Assembly: GCF_902506165.1 (NCBI RefSeq)
Contig: NZ_LR733817.1
Coordinates: 822,153 to 886,152, forward strand
Direction of reading: 5' to 3'
Length of the DNA: 64,000 nucleotides
DNA from: Bosea sp. 29B
GTDB lineage: Bacteria; Pseudomonadota; Alphaproteobacteria; Rhizobiales; Beijerinckiaceae
Under the pieces are notes generated by a model. That model searched no databases, was not told where the DNA came from, and saw nothing but the letters and a program-made list of their open reading frames with translations. Made by a program: the position numbers and the translations under genes. Of this stretch, positions 44,854-53,779 are shown piece by piece. Numbering within the stretch: position 1 is the first letter of the stretch; the number at the start of each line of letters is the position of its first letter.

Positions 44854-46392
44854 ATGAAGCGCATCATCGGAGCCGCGCTCCTCTGTGGCCTCGCCGCGAT
44901 CTCGGACATATCGACGGCGGGCGCGCAGCAGCCCGCGCAAGCCTCGATCGAAGCGCTGTTGCCGGAGTTCGAGAAGCAGGTCGCCGAAGGCATGAAGGCC
45001 TTCTCGGTGCCGGGCGTCGCCATCGGCATCGTCCATGACGACAAGCTGATCTACACCAAGGGCTTCGGCATCCGCGAGCTTGGCAAGCCCGAGCAGGTCA
45101 CCCCCGAGACCATTTTCCAGGTCGGCTCGACCACCAAGGCCTTCCTCGCCACCACCTTGGCGCAGGCGGTCGATGCCGGCCGGCTCGGCTGGAACGATCC
45201 CGTTATCGACCATATCCCCGAATTCCAGCTCGCCGATCCCTGGGTCACCCGCGATTTCCGCGTGCTCGACCTCGCCGCCCAGCGCTCCGGCCTGACAGCT
45301 TACGTCAACGACGCGCTGACCATGCTCGGCTACGACAAGCAGACATTGATCCGCTCGCTGCGCGTCGCGCCGCAGCTCGGAATGTTCCGCTCCGATTTCC
45401 GCTATCTCAACATCCCGCATGTCGTCGGCGGCGAGATCGTCGCCAAGGTCAACGGCGCGCCGTCCTGGTTCGACTCGCTGCAGAAGAGCCTGCTGGCCCC
45501 GCTCGGCATGACCGCGACCACGGCTACGGCCGAGGCGATCACCGCCGCAGCCAACCATGCGCAGGGCCATCGTCTTGCCGACAAGCCCGTCGCCGTGCCC
45601 TTCCACCCGTCCTTTCCCTATGCGCTCGGCCCGGCCGGGGCGCTGAACTCGAACATCCCCGATATGGCGAAGTGGCTGCGCCTGCAGCTCGGCCGCGGCC
45701 AGTTCGAGGGCAAGATCCTGGTCTCCGAGGACAATCTCGACGTCACCTGGACCCCGCGCGTCGCCATGAACGAGCGCAGCTCCTATGCCGTCGGCTGGGT
45801 CGCGACTGCGACGCCGCGCGGCCGGATCATCTGGCACAATGGCGGCACCTCCGGCTTCGGCGCGCATGCCGGCTTCCTGCCGGACGGCAGGACCGGCATC
45901 GTCATCCTGACCAATCTCGAGAATGGCGGCATGCCGGATTCGCTGGCGATGTGGTTCTACGACCGCGTGCTCGGCAATCCCGCCGTCGACAATATCGCGC
46001 TCGGTGCAGCCGCATTGAAGACACGGCGCGAGGCAGCGCAGGCCGAGGCTGCCGGCTTCGTGCCCGGCCCGCTCTCGCCGCTCGCCGCCGGCTTCGTCGG
46101 CAGCTACGCCTCGCCGATCCTCGGCGACGCCACCGTGGCTCTCGCCGGCGGCAAGCTCAGCCTGACGCTGGAGAAGACCGAGGCGCAGCTCCTGCTCGAG
46201 CCGAACAAGGACGATCCCTATCTGTTCCAGGCGCGGCTGGCCCCGGTCGGCGCCTTCGTCGCGCCAGCCGAAATGTCCGGCGGCGAGCCTTTCGTCCGCC
46301 TGCGCTTCGAGACCGACGCCGCCGGCAAGATCACCCAGATGCGCTGGCTCAGTCCCGAGCTGCCGCACAGCTTTGCCCGCGCAGCGCAGTGA
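44854..46392 (+). CDS. Serine beta-lactamase-like hydrolase (class C / penicillin-binding family)
   Basis: A 512-residue exported protein with a signal peptide MKRIIGAALLCGLAAISDIS. The catalytic serine is in FQVGSTTKAFLATT (SxxK), the tyrosine motif is YLNIPHVVGGEIV (YxN), and the third motif WHNGGTSGFGAHAG replaces KTG with HNG, as in esterase and D-amino-peptidase-like members. The C-terminal 130 residues, including FVGSYASPILGDATVALAGG, form a DUF3471-like beta domain. Substrate unknown; not necessarily a resistance enzyme. A GGGGGATA ribosome site precedes it. Confidence 0.85.
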   Translation: MKRIIGAALLCGLAAISDISTAGAQQPAQASIEALLPEFEKQVAEGMKAFSVPGVAIGIVHDDKLIYTKGFGIRELGKPEQVTPETIFQVGSTTKAFLATTLAQAVDAGRLGWNDPVIDHIPEFQLADPWVTRDFRVLDLAAQRSGLTAYVNDALTMLGYDKQTLIRSLRVAPQLGMFRSDFRYLNIPHVVGGEIVAKVNGAPSWFDSLQKSLLAPLGMTATTATAEAITAAANHAQGHRLADKPVAVPFHPSFPYALGPAGALNSNIPDMAKWLRLQLGRGQFEGKILVSEDNLDVTWTPRVAMNERSSYAVGWVATATPRGRIIWHNGGTSGFGAHAGFLPDGRTGIVILTNLENGGMPDSLAMWFYDRVLGNPAVDNIALGAAALKTRREAAQAEAAGFVPGPLSPLAAGFVGSYASPILGDATVALAGGKLSLTLEKTEAQLLLEPNKDDPYLFQARLAPVGAFVAPAEMSGGEPFVRLRFETDAAGKITQMRWLSPELPHSFARAAQ

Positions 46393-46409
46393 CGGGAGGG
46401 AGCAGCATC

Positions 46410-46739
46410 ATGACGATCCGCATCCCCCTCCTGTCGTTCGCCGCCGCTCTCGCCATCAGCTCCAACGCCTCGGCCGCGCCGGCCTTCGCGCCTCTGCCAG
46501 AGACTGCCGCCTCCCTACCGGTGGAGCCCGCCCGCTCGGCCCTGCGCAAGTTCTTCGACGCGCTCGGCGACGATGACGTCCACGACGATCATTACGACTG
46601 GAACGACTATCGCGACACGACCTCGCGCAAGGATCGCATCCGCGACTGGCAGCGCATGCAGCTCGACGCCCAGAAGGACTACTGGCGTCAGCAGAAGGAC
46701 ATGCAGAAGCGGGCGATCAAGGCTCAGCGCGGCTGGTAG
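46410..46739 (+). CDS. Small exported protein with an acidic/histidine-rich segment
   Basis: A 109-residue protein. The signal peptide MTIRIPLLSFAAALAISSNA ends at SAA. The mature part has DALGDDDVHDDHYDWNDYRD, rich in Asp, His and Tyr, then a basic C-terminal helix DYWRQQKDMQKRAIKAQRGW. The bipolar charge suggests a metal-binding or envelope-binding role, but I recognise no family. It has a strong GGGAGGGAG ribosome site and follows the hydrolase by 17 bases, so it is probably cotranscribed. Confidence 0.7.
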   Translation: MTIRIPLLSFAAALAISSNASAAPAFAPLPETAASLPVEPARSALRKFFDALGDDDVHDDHYDWNDYRDTTSRKDRIRDWQRMQLDAQKDYWRQQKDMQKRAIKAQRGW

Positions 46740-46862
46740 ATCGCCGGCGTCGCAGCGGCCACGTCAGGGGGTGGCAGGAAACTGCCCCACCCCCCTTACT
46801 TTTCCCCGTCGGGCTGTTGCATAGTCGCCCAGACGTGGCGTCATGGCGCCACAGGATGGGGA

Positions 46863-47897
46863 ATGGACATGAAGACCTTCGCTCTCGCTGCGGCGCTGCT
46901 CGCCGCCGGCACCCTCGCCGCTTCCGCACAACAGCTGGCGCCCAGCCCGACGCTCGATGCGATCAAGGCGCGCGGCCATCTCGAATGTGGCGTGCATCTC
47001 GGCCTGCCTGGCTTCTCCTTCGCCAACGACAAGGGCGAGTGGACCGGGCTCGACGTCGACTATTGCCGCGCGCTCGCCGCCGCCGTGCTCGGCGATGCCA
47101 CCAAGGTGAAGTACACCCCGACCTCGGTGCAGCAGCGCTGGCCGATCCTGCAATCGGGCCAGGTCGACGTGCTCTCGCGCAACTCGACCATCACCTTCTC
47201 GCGCAACGCCACGCTCGGCCTCAACTTCCAGGGCATCAACTTCTATGAGGGCCAGACCTTCATCGTCCGCAAGAAGGCGAACGTGAAGTCGGCCGAAGAT
47301 CTCGACGGCGCCTCGGTCTGCGTCGCCGCCGGCTCGACCGAGGAGAAGAACGCCGCCGACTGGTTCCGCGAGCGCAACCTCAAGGTCACCATCACCAATT
47401 TCCAGAAGAACGACGACGCCATCACCGCCTATGACAGCGGCCGCTGCGACGCCTACACCGCCGGCGTCGGCGCCCTCGCAGGCCAGCGCGCCAAGCTCAA
47501 GGTTCCGGACGACCACACCATCCTGACCAAGCCGATCTCGAACGACCCGCAGGGGCCGGTCACCCGCTATGGCGACGAGCGCTGGCAGCTGATCGTGCGC
47601 TGGGTGCTGAACGGCACCATCGCCGCCGAGATGCTCGGTGTCACCTCCAAGAACGTCGATGAGATGAAGGCGAGCTCGAAGAACACCGAGGTTCGCCGCC
47701 TGCTCGGCGCCGAGGGCGGCTTCGGCGCGATGATGGGCCTGCCCGACGACTGGATGTACAAGGCGATCAAGCAGGTCGGGAACTATGGCGAGAGCTATGA
47801 GCGCACCGTCGGCATGGGCTCGCCGCTGAAGCTCGAGCGTGGCCAGAACCAGCTCTGGACCAAGGGCGGCCTGCTCTTCACCCCGCCGTTCCAGTGA
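46863..47897 (+). CDS. aapJ: General L-amino-acid ABC binding protein (AapJ-like)
   Basis: A 344-residue periplasmic protein. A signal peptide ending LAASAQQ is followed by TLDAIKARGHLECGVHLGLP, WTGLDVDYCRALAAAVLGDA, VDVLSRNSTITFSRN and AADWFRERNLKVTITNFQKN. These are the binding-fold blocks of AapJ/BztA, which bring glutamate and other L-amino acids to the channel. A family B repeat separates it from the first permease. Confidence 0.9.
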   Translation: MDMKTFALAAALLAAGTLAASAQQLAPSPTLDAIKARGHLECGVHLGLPGFSFANDKGEWTGLDVDYCRALAAAVLGDATKVKYTPTSVQQRWPILQSGQVDVLSRNSTITFSRNATLGLNFQGINFYEGQTFIVRKKANVKSAEDLDGASVCVAAGSTEEKNAADWFRERNLKVTITNFQKNDDAITAYDSGRCDAYTAGVGALAGQRAKLKVPDDHTILTKPISNDPQGPVTRYGDERWQLIVRWVLNGTIAAEMLGVTSKNVDEMKASSKNTEVRRLLGAEGGFGAMMGLPDDWMYKAIKQVGNYGESYERTVGMGSPLKLERGQNQLWTKGGLLFTPPFQ

Positions 47898-47925
47898 GAG
47901 CGGCCACCGCTCTCGCCTGACACGG

Positions 47926-48059
47926 GTCGTCCCGGACAAGCCGCGCCAGCGGCGCCGATCGGGACCCATGCCTGAACTTTTCCGGCATGGGTCCCGGGTC
48001 TCTCGGAGCCTGCCGTCGGGCCGACCGAAGGTCGGACCCGATGGGTCGCCCGGGACGAC
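47926..48059. repeat. Palindromic intergenic repeat, family B copy 2
   Basis: Begins GTCGTCCCGGACAAGCCGCG and ends CGGGACGAC, with an inner CATGCCTGAACTT arm and a second CCGACCGAAGGTCGG hairpin. Near-identical left half to the copy at 59903-60012. It sits inside the aapJ-aapQ operon. Confidence 0.85.
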
Positions 48060-48096
48060 CATTCCCTCTTCATCGAGCCAGAAGGGCGCTGCGACC

Positions 48097-49260
48097 GTGG
48101 CCAAGGCCTTCGCCTTCATCAACGACAAGCGCGTCCGCGACGTCTTCTACCAGGCGGCGCTGCTGATCGGCCTCGTGGCGCTGCTGGTCTATTTCATCCG
48201 CAACGCCTCGCAGAACATGGTCCAGGCCGGCATCGCCTCGGGCTTCGACTTCCTCTGGCGCACCTCGGGCATCGAGGTGCCCTTCGTCCTGACCAACTAC
48301 ACCCAGTCCGACAACATCCTCGCACTGTTCTGGGCTGGCGTCGCCAATACGATGCTGGTGACGGTGATCGCGCTGGTGCTGTCGACGGCACTCGGCTTCC
48401 TGATCGGTATCGCCCGGCTCTCCTCGATCTGGCTGGTTCAGGCCATCGCCGGCGCCTATGTCGAGCTCGTCCGCAACATCCCGCTGCTGTTCTTCGTGCT
48501 GTTCTGGTATTTCGGCGTCATCGCCGCCCTGCCGGCGCCGCGCGAGAGCCTCTCGGTCTTCGGCGTCGCCTTCCTCAACAATCGCGGCCTGACTATCCCG
48601 CTGCCGGACGCCGGCGCGAACTTCAAATACGCCTTCATCGCGATCGCGATCTCCTGCCTGCTGCACTGGCTCTTCCTGCGCTGGGCCAGGCGGCGCAAGG
48701 AGGAGACCGGCAAGGACGCGCCGGTGCTGGGCGTCGGCCTCGCCCTGCTGCTTCTCGTCCCCGTGCTGGCATTCGCCTGGGCGACGCTGGCGACGCGCTG
48801 GGACATTCCGGTGCTGCGCGGCTTCAACTATCGCGGCGGCTTCGTCGTCATCCCCGAATTCGTCGCGCTGCTGGCAGCGCTCGTCACCTACACCGCCGGC
48901 TTCATCGCCGAGATCGTGCGCGGCGGCATCCAGTCGGTCCCGTACGGCCAGATCGAGGCGTCGAGCGCGCTCGGCCTGCGCTCCGGCCAGACGCTGCGGC
49001 TCGTCACCATCCCACAGGCGCTGCGGGTGATGACGCCGCCGATGACCAACCAGTATCTCAACGTTCTCAAGAACTCGTCCTTCGGCGCGGCCATCGCCTA
49101 TCCCGACGTCGTCAGCCTGTTCATGGGCTCGGCGCTCAACAACACCGGCCAGGCGATCGAGATCATCGCCATGACGCTCGCGGTCTATCTCGTCATCGGC
49201 CTCGCCGTCTCCGCCTTCATGAACTGGTACAATGCCCGCATCGCGCTGGTGACCCGATGA
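48097..49260 (+). CDS. aapQ: Amino-acid ABC permease (AapQ-like)
   Basis: A 387-residue inner-membrane protein starting with GTG and preceded by a GAAGGG site. It has the long N-terminal insert typical of AapQ/BztB, VQAGIASGFDFLWRTSGIEV, and the binding-dependent transport loop RGGIQSVPYGQIEASSALGL with the EAA motif. It overlaps aapM by 4 bases (ATGA). Confidence 0.9.
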   Translation: MAKAFAFINDKRVRDVFYQAALLIGLVALLVYFIRNASQNMVQAGIASGFDFLWRTSGIEVPFVLTNYTQSDNILALFWAGVANTMLVTVIALVLSTALGFLIGIARLSSIWLVQAIAGAYVELVRNIPLLFFVLFWYFGVIAALPAPRESLSVFGVAFLNNRGLTIPLPDAGANFKYAFIAIAISCLLHWLFLRWARRRKEETGKDAPVLGVGLALLLLVPVLAFAWATLATRWDIPVLRGFNYRGGFVVIPEFVALLAALVTYTAGFIAEIVRGGIQSVPYGQIEASSALGLRSGQTLRLVTIPQALRVMTPPMTNQYLNVLKNSSFGAAIAYPDVVSLFMGSALNNTGQAIEIIAMTLAVYLVIGLAVSAFMNWYNARIALVTR

Positions 49261-50303
49261 GTGCCGCCGCCTCCCTCCCGACCAGCTGGCGCGAGCGCCT
49301 GTTCGGCTCGCCGACCATCACCGTGGTGACGCTGCTGCTCGCAGCGCTGATCGCCTGGATCGCCGTGCCGATCATCCGCTGGGCCCTGATCGACGCGACC
49401 TGGAGCGGCCAGACCCGCAATGACTGCACCGGCACCGGGGCCTGCTGGGTCTTCATCAAGGCGCGCTTCAGCCAGTTCATGTACGGGTTCTATCCCGCAG
49501 AGGAGCGCTGGCGGCCGAACCTCGCTGGCCTCGCCTTCGTGCTCTCCGGCGCAGCGATCGTCTTCGCGCCGAAACGGCTGAAGCTGGGCTTCGGCCTTGC
49601 TGCGCTCGTCATCCTGCCGCCGCTCGGCGTCTGGCTGCTCGGCGGCGGCTTCGGCCTGCGCGCGATCGAGACGCGCGAATGGGGCGGGCTGATGCTGACC
49701 GTCTTCATCTCGATCTATGCCAGCCTGATCGCGATCCCGCTCGGCATCCTGCTTGCGCTCGGCCGGCAGTCCGAGCTCAAGGTGGTCAAGCTGATCTCGG
49801 TACTGTTCATCGAGTTCTGGCGCGGCGTGCCGATCATCGCGGTGATCTTCCTGGCCTCGCTGCTGCTGCCACTGATCATGCCGGCCGGCATCGGCGTCGA
49901 CCGGCTGGCGCGCGCCGTGATCGGCCTCGGCTTCTGCATCGCCGCCTACATGGCCGAAGCCGTGCGCGGCGGCCTGCAGGCCCTGCCGAAGGGCCAGCGC
50001 GAGGCGGCGACCGCGCTCGGCCTCAGCTACTGGAAGGCGACCTGGTTCATCATCCTGCCGCAGGCCCTGCGCATCTCGCTGCCGGCGATCACCAACGAGT
50101 TCATCGCGCTGGTCAAGAACACCACGCTTGTTCTCGTCGTCTCGATCCTCGATCTGCTCGGCATCGCCCAGGCCTCGCTCGCCGATCCCAACTGGGTCGG
50201 CATGAACATGGAGGCCTATGTCTTCTCCGGCGCCCTCTATTGGCTGATCTGCTTTGCGCTCTCGCGCTGGAGCCGGAGCATGGAGACGAAGCGAGGGCGG
50301 TAG
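49257..50303 (+). CDS. aapM: Amino-acid ABC permease (AapM-like)
   Basis: A 348-residue permease. VRGGLQALPKGQREAATALG is the EAA loop, and VKLISVLFIEFWRGVPIIAV is typical of AapM/BztC. It starts within the aapQ stop. The usual fourth gene, aapP (ATPase), does not follow; a family A repeat and the converging acetoacetate decarboxylase gene come next. The ATPase must be supplied from elsewhere. Confidence 0.9.
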   Translation: MSAAASLPTSWRERLFGSPTITVVTLLLAALIAWIAVPIIRWALIDATWSGQTRNDCTGTGACWVFIKARFSQFMYGFYPAEERWRPNLAGLAFVLSGAAIVFAPKRLKLGFGLAALVILPPLGVWLLGGGFGLRAIETREWGGLMLTVFISIYASLIAIPLGILLALGRQSELKVVKLISVLFIEFWRGVPIIAVIFLASLLLPLIMPAGIGVDRLARAVIGLGFCIAAYMAEAVRGGLQALPKGQREAATALGLSYWKATWFIILPQALRISLPAITNEFIALVKNTTLVLVVSILDLLGIAQASLADPNWVGMNMEAYVFSGALYWLICFALSRWSRSMETKRGR

Positions 50304-50316
50304 CGGCCTCTAGCGC

Positions 50317-50459
50317 GTCATGCTCGGGCTTGACCCGAGCATCTCAGGCCGAAGGAGGCTCCGGCCAGCGCCTTCTCGTCATGAGATTCTCGGGTCTGCG
50401 CGGAGTTTATCCTTGGGCCGACCGAAGGTCGGACCCGAGGGCTTCGCCCGAGAATGACG
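50317..50459. repeat. Palindromic intergenic repeat, family A copy 2
   Basis: Begins GTCATGCTCGGGCTTGACCC and ends CCCGAGAATGACG. It has an extra insert GGCCGACCGAAGGTCGGACC, the same hairpin seen inside the family B copy at 47926-48059. It lies between converging aapM and the decarboxylase gene. Confidence 0.85.
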
Positions 50460-50467
50460 CCCCCGCC

Positions 50468-51214
50468 TCACCCCTTCATGTAGTCGTGGATCTTGCGGCC
50501 GAAGGGCAGCGTCAGGTCGGCGATGAAGTGATGCGCGCCCAGTACCTTGCGCACCGGCAGGTCGGCGACCGGCGCGTTGACATGCGGGATCAGGTGCAGC
50601 CGGCCCGGGCCGATCCAGGAGCCCTTCACCGTGATGTCGGTGAGGTTGAGCGCGACGAGCTGGCAGATCTCCGGCTCGCCGTCGACGCCGGGAATGATCT
50701 TCAGGTTGACCTGCGTCTTGGTCAGCATCGCCGTCGTCCTGACGCCGTTGCCGGCGAGGCTTTCGTGCTTGTAACCCATCGTGCCCATGGCGACCTGCTG
50801 GCCGGCATATTCGAGCGTGCCGGTCAGCGTGTCCTTGACCACCTCGAGCTTGGGATGGGCGTATTTCTTCGGGAAGCCCCAGATCTCGCGTCCCGCCGAG
50901 ATCGGCGGCTCGATGTCGAGATACATCTGCGAGACGAAGCTGACCTCCTCCTCACCGAACAGGCAGGGGATGACGATCCCGGTCTCGGTATAGGTGCCGA
51001 AGCCGGAGGAATCCGGCATCTTGATCCATTCATAGTGCACGATCGGCTGCGCCGTCGGCATCAGCGGCTCGGGCAGATGATGGCGGATCAGCTCCGGATC
51101 GGTCTCGTAGCTGATGATCATGTATTCGCGGTCGATGAAGCGGTACGGCCCGGCCGGATAGCTCGGCCCGGCGAGCGGCATCGAGGGCAGGTCGAGGATC
51201 TGCTGGCGGTTCAT
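50468..51214 (-). CDS. adc: Acetoacetate decarboxylase
   Basis: A 248-residue enzyme converting acetoacetate to acetone and CO2. GREIWGFPKKYAHPKLEVVK contains the Schiff-base lysine and the activating lysine next to it, and VHYEWIKMPDSSGFGTYTE carries the conserved acidic site. HHFIADLTLPFGRKIHDYM ends the protein. It starts at the ATG at 51214, 10 bases after the 3-hydroxybutyrate dehydrogenase stop. The pair links 3-hydroxybutyrate to acetoacetate breakdown; reverse or detoxifying roles are possible. Confidence 0.92.
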   Translation of the reverse strand: MNRQQILDLPSMPLAGPSYPAGPYRFIDREYMIISYETDPELIRHHLPEPLMPTAQPIVHYEWIKMPDSSGFGTYTETGIVIPCLFGEEEVSFVSQMYLDIEPPISAGREIWGFPKKYAHPKLEVVKDTLTGTLEYAGQQVAMGTMGYKHESLAGNGVRTTAMLTKTQVNLKIIPGVDGEPEICQLVALNLTDITVKGSWIGPGRLHLIPHVNAPVADLPVRKVLGAHHFIADLTLPFGRKIHDYMKG

Positions 51215-51224
51215 GGTCGTGCCC

Positions 51225-52007
51225 TCACTGCGCGGTCCAGCCGCCATCGACCGGCAGGATGACGCCGGTGATCGACTTTGCCGCATCGGAAGCGAGGAAG
51301 ACAGCGAGCGCCGCCACCTCCTCGCTGGTGACGAACTGCTTGGTCGGCTGCGCGTGCAGCAGGACATCGTTGATGACCTGCTCCTTGGTAAGATTGCGCG
51401 CCGCCATGGTCTCGGGAATCTGCTTCTCGACCAGGGGCGTCCAGACATAGCCAGGACAGATCGCGTTGGCGGTGATACCGAAGGTCGCCGCTTCCAGCGC
51501 GACCGTCTTGGTCAGCCCGGCGATGCCGTGCTTGGCCGCGACATAAGCCGATTTGAACGGCGAGGCGACCAGTGCATGAGCCGAGGCCGTGTTGATGATC
51601 CGGCCCCATTTGCGCTGCTTCATCCCTGGCAGCGCGGCGCGGATGGCGTGGAAGGCGGCCGAGAGGTTGATTGCGATGATCGCGTCCCATTTCTCGACCG
51701 GGAACTCCTCGACCGGCGAGACGAACTGGATGCCGGCATTGTTGACGAGGATGTCGACGCCGCCGAACTCAGCCTCGGCCTCGGCGATCATCGCTGCGAT
51801 AGCGCCACCATGGGCCATGTCGGCCGGCGAATAGCGCGCCTTCACCCCGAAATCGGCCTCGATGCCGGCACGCTCCTGCTCAATCGCCTCCGGCGCGCCG
51901 AAGCCGTTGATGACGATATTGGCGCCCTCGGCCGCATAGGCGCGGGCAATGGCGAGGCCGATTCCGGAGGTCGAGCCTGTGACGACGGCGGTCTTGCCTT
52001 TGAGCAT
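51225..52007 (-). CDS. bdhA: D-3-hydroxybutyrate dehydrogenase
   Basis: A 260-residue short-chain dehydrogenase. The NAD loop is VVTGSTSGIGLAIARAYA, the NNAG motif is ILVNNAGIQFV, the catalytic serine is in RIINTASAHALVAS, and YVAAKHGIAGLTK contains the YxxxK pair. CPGYVWTPLVEKQIPE and HAQPTKQFVTSEEV are characteristic of 3-hydroxybutyrate dehydrogenase. It oxidises 3-hydroxybutyrate, a PHB breakdown product, to acetoacetate, the substrate of the next gene. Confidence 0.93.
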   Translation of the reverse strand: MLKGKTAVVTGSTSGIGLAIARAYAAEGANIVINGFGAPEAIEQERAGIEADFGVKARYSPADMAHGGAIAAMIAEAEAEFGGVDILVNNAGIQFVSPVEEFPVEKWDAIIAINLSAAFHAIRAALPGMKQRKWGRIINTASAHALVASPFKSAYVAAKHGIAGLTKTVALEAATFGITANAICPGYVWTPLVEKQIPETMAARNLTKEQVINDVLLHAQPTKQFVTSEEVAALAVFLASDAAKSITGVILPVDGGWTAQ

Positions 52008-52225
52008 GCTCTGATCTCCCGGCCACGAGGGCACGACGCGATGCTGCGTCGCAAACTCCATGCCGCTGAGGTGGAAGAGCAAGCTGACGCGGCGATGAAG
52101 CTTGTCTGACGGGCCGGTGACACCGATATCCAACACTGCCCGCGTCACATGCCTGTCACCGCCCACCCCCCAGACATGGGCGCAATCCAGCTCTTCCCAA
52201 TGATCGAGCGAACGGAATCCGCGCC

Positions 52226-53389
52226 ATGAACGCCCCTTTTGCGCCGTCCCCCACCGACCGCTATCTCGGCTGGCGCCCGGAGCGCTGCGACCGCGTCGCG
52301 CTCGTGCTCCAGGGCGGCGGCGCGCTCGGCGCCTATCAGGCAGGCGTCTATCAGGCGTTGCACGAGGCCGATATCGCTCCCGACTGGGTCTCGGGCGTCT
52401 CGATCGGCGCGATCAACGCGGCACTGATCGCCGGCAATCCACGCGAGCGCCGGCTCGAACGGCTGGAGACCTTCTGGAACCGCATCACCGACCGCAAGGT
52501 CTGGTGGTTCACGCCGGAGGGCGACATCTTCCGTCAGGCCCGCAACGCGACGTCGTCCTTCATGACCACAGTGCTCGGCCAGCCCGGCTTCTTCGAGCCG
52601 CGCCGCACCAGCGCCTGGCTGGCACCGGCCGGCGCCACTGACGCGACCAGCTTCTACGACACCTCGCCCTTGCGCGAGACCCTGCTGGAGCTGGTCGACT
52701 TCGACCTGATCAACGAAAAGCGCACGCATTTCTCGGTCGGCGCCGTCAACGCGCTTTCCGGCAATTTCGTCTATTTCGACAACACGCAGGAAGAGATCAC
52801 ACCCGAGCATGTCATGGCCTCGGGCGCGTTGCCACCGGCCTTCCCGACCGTGCAGATCGGCACCGACCACTACTGGGACGGCGGCATCGTCTCGAATACG
52901 CCGCTGTCGCATCTGCTCAACCAGGACGACACGCTGAACTCGCTGATCTTCCAGGTCGACCTGTTCTCGTCACGTGGCCCGATCCCGCGGACGATGCAGG
53001 ACGTGATGGGCCGCCACAAGGACATCATGTACTCCTCACGCACCCGCATGGTCACCGATCTGTTCCAGACGCTGCAGAGCTGGAAGAAGAAGACCCATGA
53101 TGCTCTGACCCACATCCCCGAGGATGCCCTGAGCGAGGAGGATCGCAAGCTCCGCGACGAGCTCGCCTTGATCCCCGAGCACACCATCCTGCAGCTGATC
53201 TACCAGCAGAAAAGCTATGAGAGCCACGCCAAGGACCACGAGTTCTCGCGCACCTCGATGACGGATCACTGGCACTCCGGCTACGAGGACACCAAGCAGA
53301 CGCTCACCCGCAAGGACTGGCTGACGATCCCGCCGGACGGCGCCGGCATCGTCACGCACGACGTCCATCGCGATTTCGAGCGCCGCTGA
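52226..53389 (+). CDS. Patatin-like phospholipase with DUF3734
   Basis: A 387-residue protein. VLQGGGALGAYQAGVYQAL is the glycine-rich oxyanion loop, GVSIGAINAALIAGN holds the serine of the GxSxG elbow, and WDGGIVSNTPLSHLL supplies the catalytic aspartate (DGG). The C-terminal 110 residues fit the DUF3734 cap, including SRTSMTDHWHSGYEDT. It hydrolyses acyl esters of membrane lipids or PHB-related substrates; in related organisms it is near PHB genes. It is divergent from bdhA. Confidence 0.9.
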   Translation: MNAPFAPSPTDRYLGWRPERCDRVALVLQGGGALGAYQAGVYQALHEADIAPDWVSGVSIGAINAALIAGNPRERRLERLETFWNRITDRKVWWFTPEGDIFRQARNATSSFMTTVLGQPGFFEPRRTSAWLAPAGATDATSFYDTSPLRETLLELVDFDLINEKRTHFSVGAVNALSGNFVYFDNTQEEITPEHVMASGALPPAFPTVQIGTDHYWDGGIVSNTPLSHLLNQDDTLNSLIFQVDLFSSRGPIPRTMQDVMGRHKDIMYSSRTRMVTDLFQTLQSWKKKTHDALTHIPEDALSEEDRKLRDELALIPEHTILQLIYQQKSYESHAKDHEFSRTSMTDHWHSGYEDTKQTLTRKDWLTIPPDGAGIVTHDVHRDFERR

Positions 53390-53404
53390 ACCTCAGAGGC
53401 CCTG

Positions 53405-53716
53405 TCAACGCTCCTGCGGCGGTACGTTGCGCAGCAAGTCGCTGCGCTCGCGCCGCTGCTCGGCCGTCCATTGCGAATGGTGGCGCTTCGTACCGGCGGG
53501 GCGGTTCGCCAGGCCGAGGCCGAGCCCGCCCCAATCGCCGACCGGCCGGATCGGCCGCTGCACGAAGCCGCCGCCGCAGCTCGGGCAGACGTTTTCGAGC
53601 GTCTTCTCGGCGCATTCCACGCAGTAGGTGCATTCATAGCTGCAGATGCGCGCCTCCAGCGAGGCTGGCGGCAGGTCGCAGTCGCAGAGTTCGCAGTTCG
53701 GCCGCAGCTCAAGCAT
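53405..53716 (-). CDS. DUF1272 zinc-binding protein
   Basis: A 103-residue protein. The first half is a treble-clef-like module: MLELRPNCELCDCDLPPAS, ICSYECTYCVECAEKTL and VCPSCGGGFVQRP, with paired cysteines matching the DUF1272 family. The C-terminal half is charged, TAEQRRERSDLLRNV. Function unknown. It converges with the patatin gene and is divergent from the GlxA-type regulator, 63 bases away. Confidence 0.88.
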   Translation of the reverse strand: MLELRPNCELCDCDLPPASLEARICSYECTYCVECAEKTLENVCPSCGGGFVQRPIRPVGDWGGLGLGLANRPAGTKRHHSQWTAEQRRERSDLLRNVPPQER

Positions 53717-53779
53717 GGCGTCTTTTCCTCTCGTTGCAGGGACTGGATGCCATGAGGCGACAATGTCATAAATGACAAG

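Noticed and set aside
44038..46368. Minus-strand open frame of 776 codons
   Set aside because: Shadow of the FecE-type ATPase and the serine hydrolase; no ribosome site or motif.
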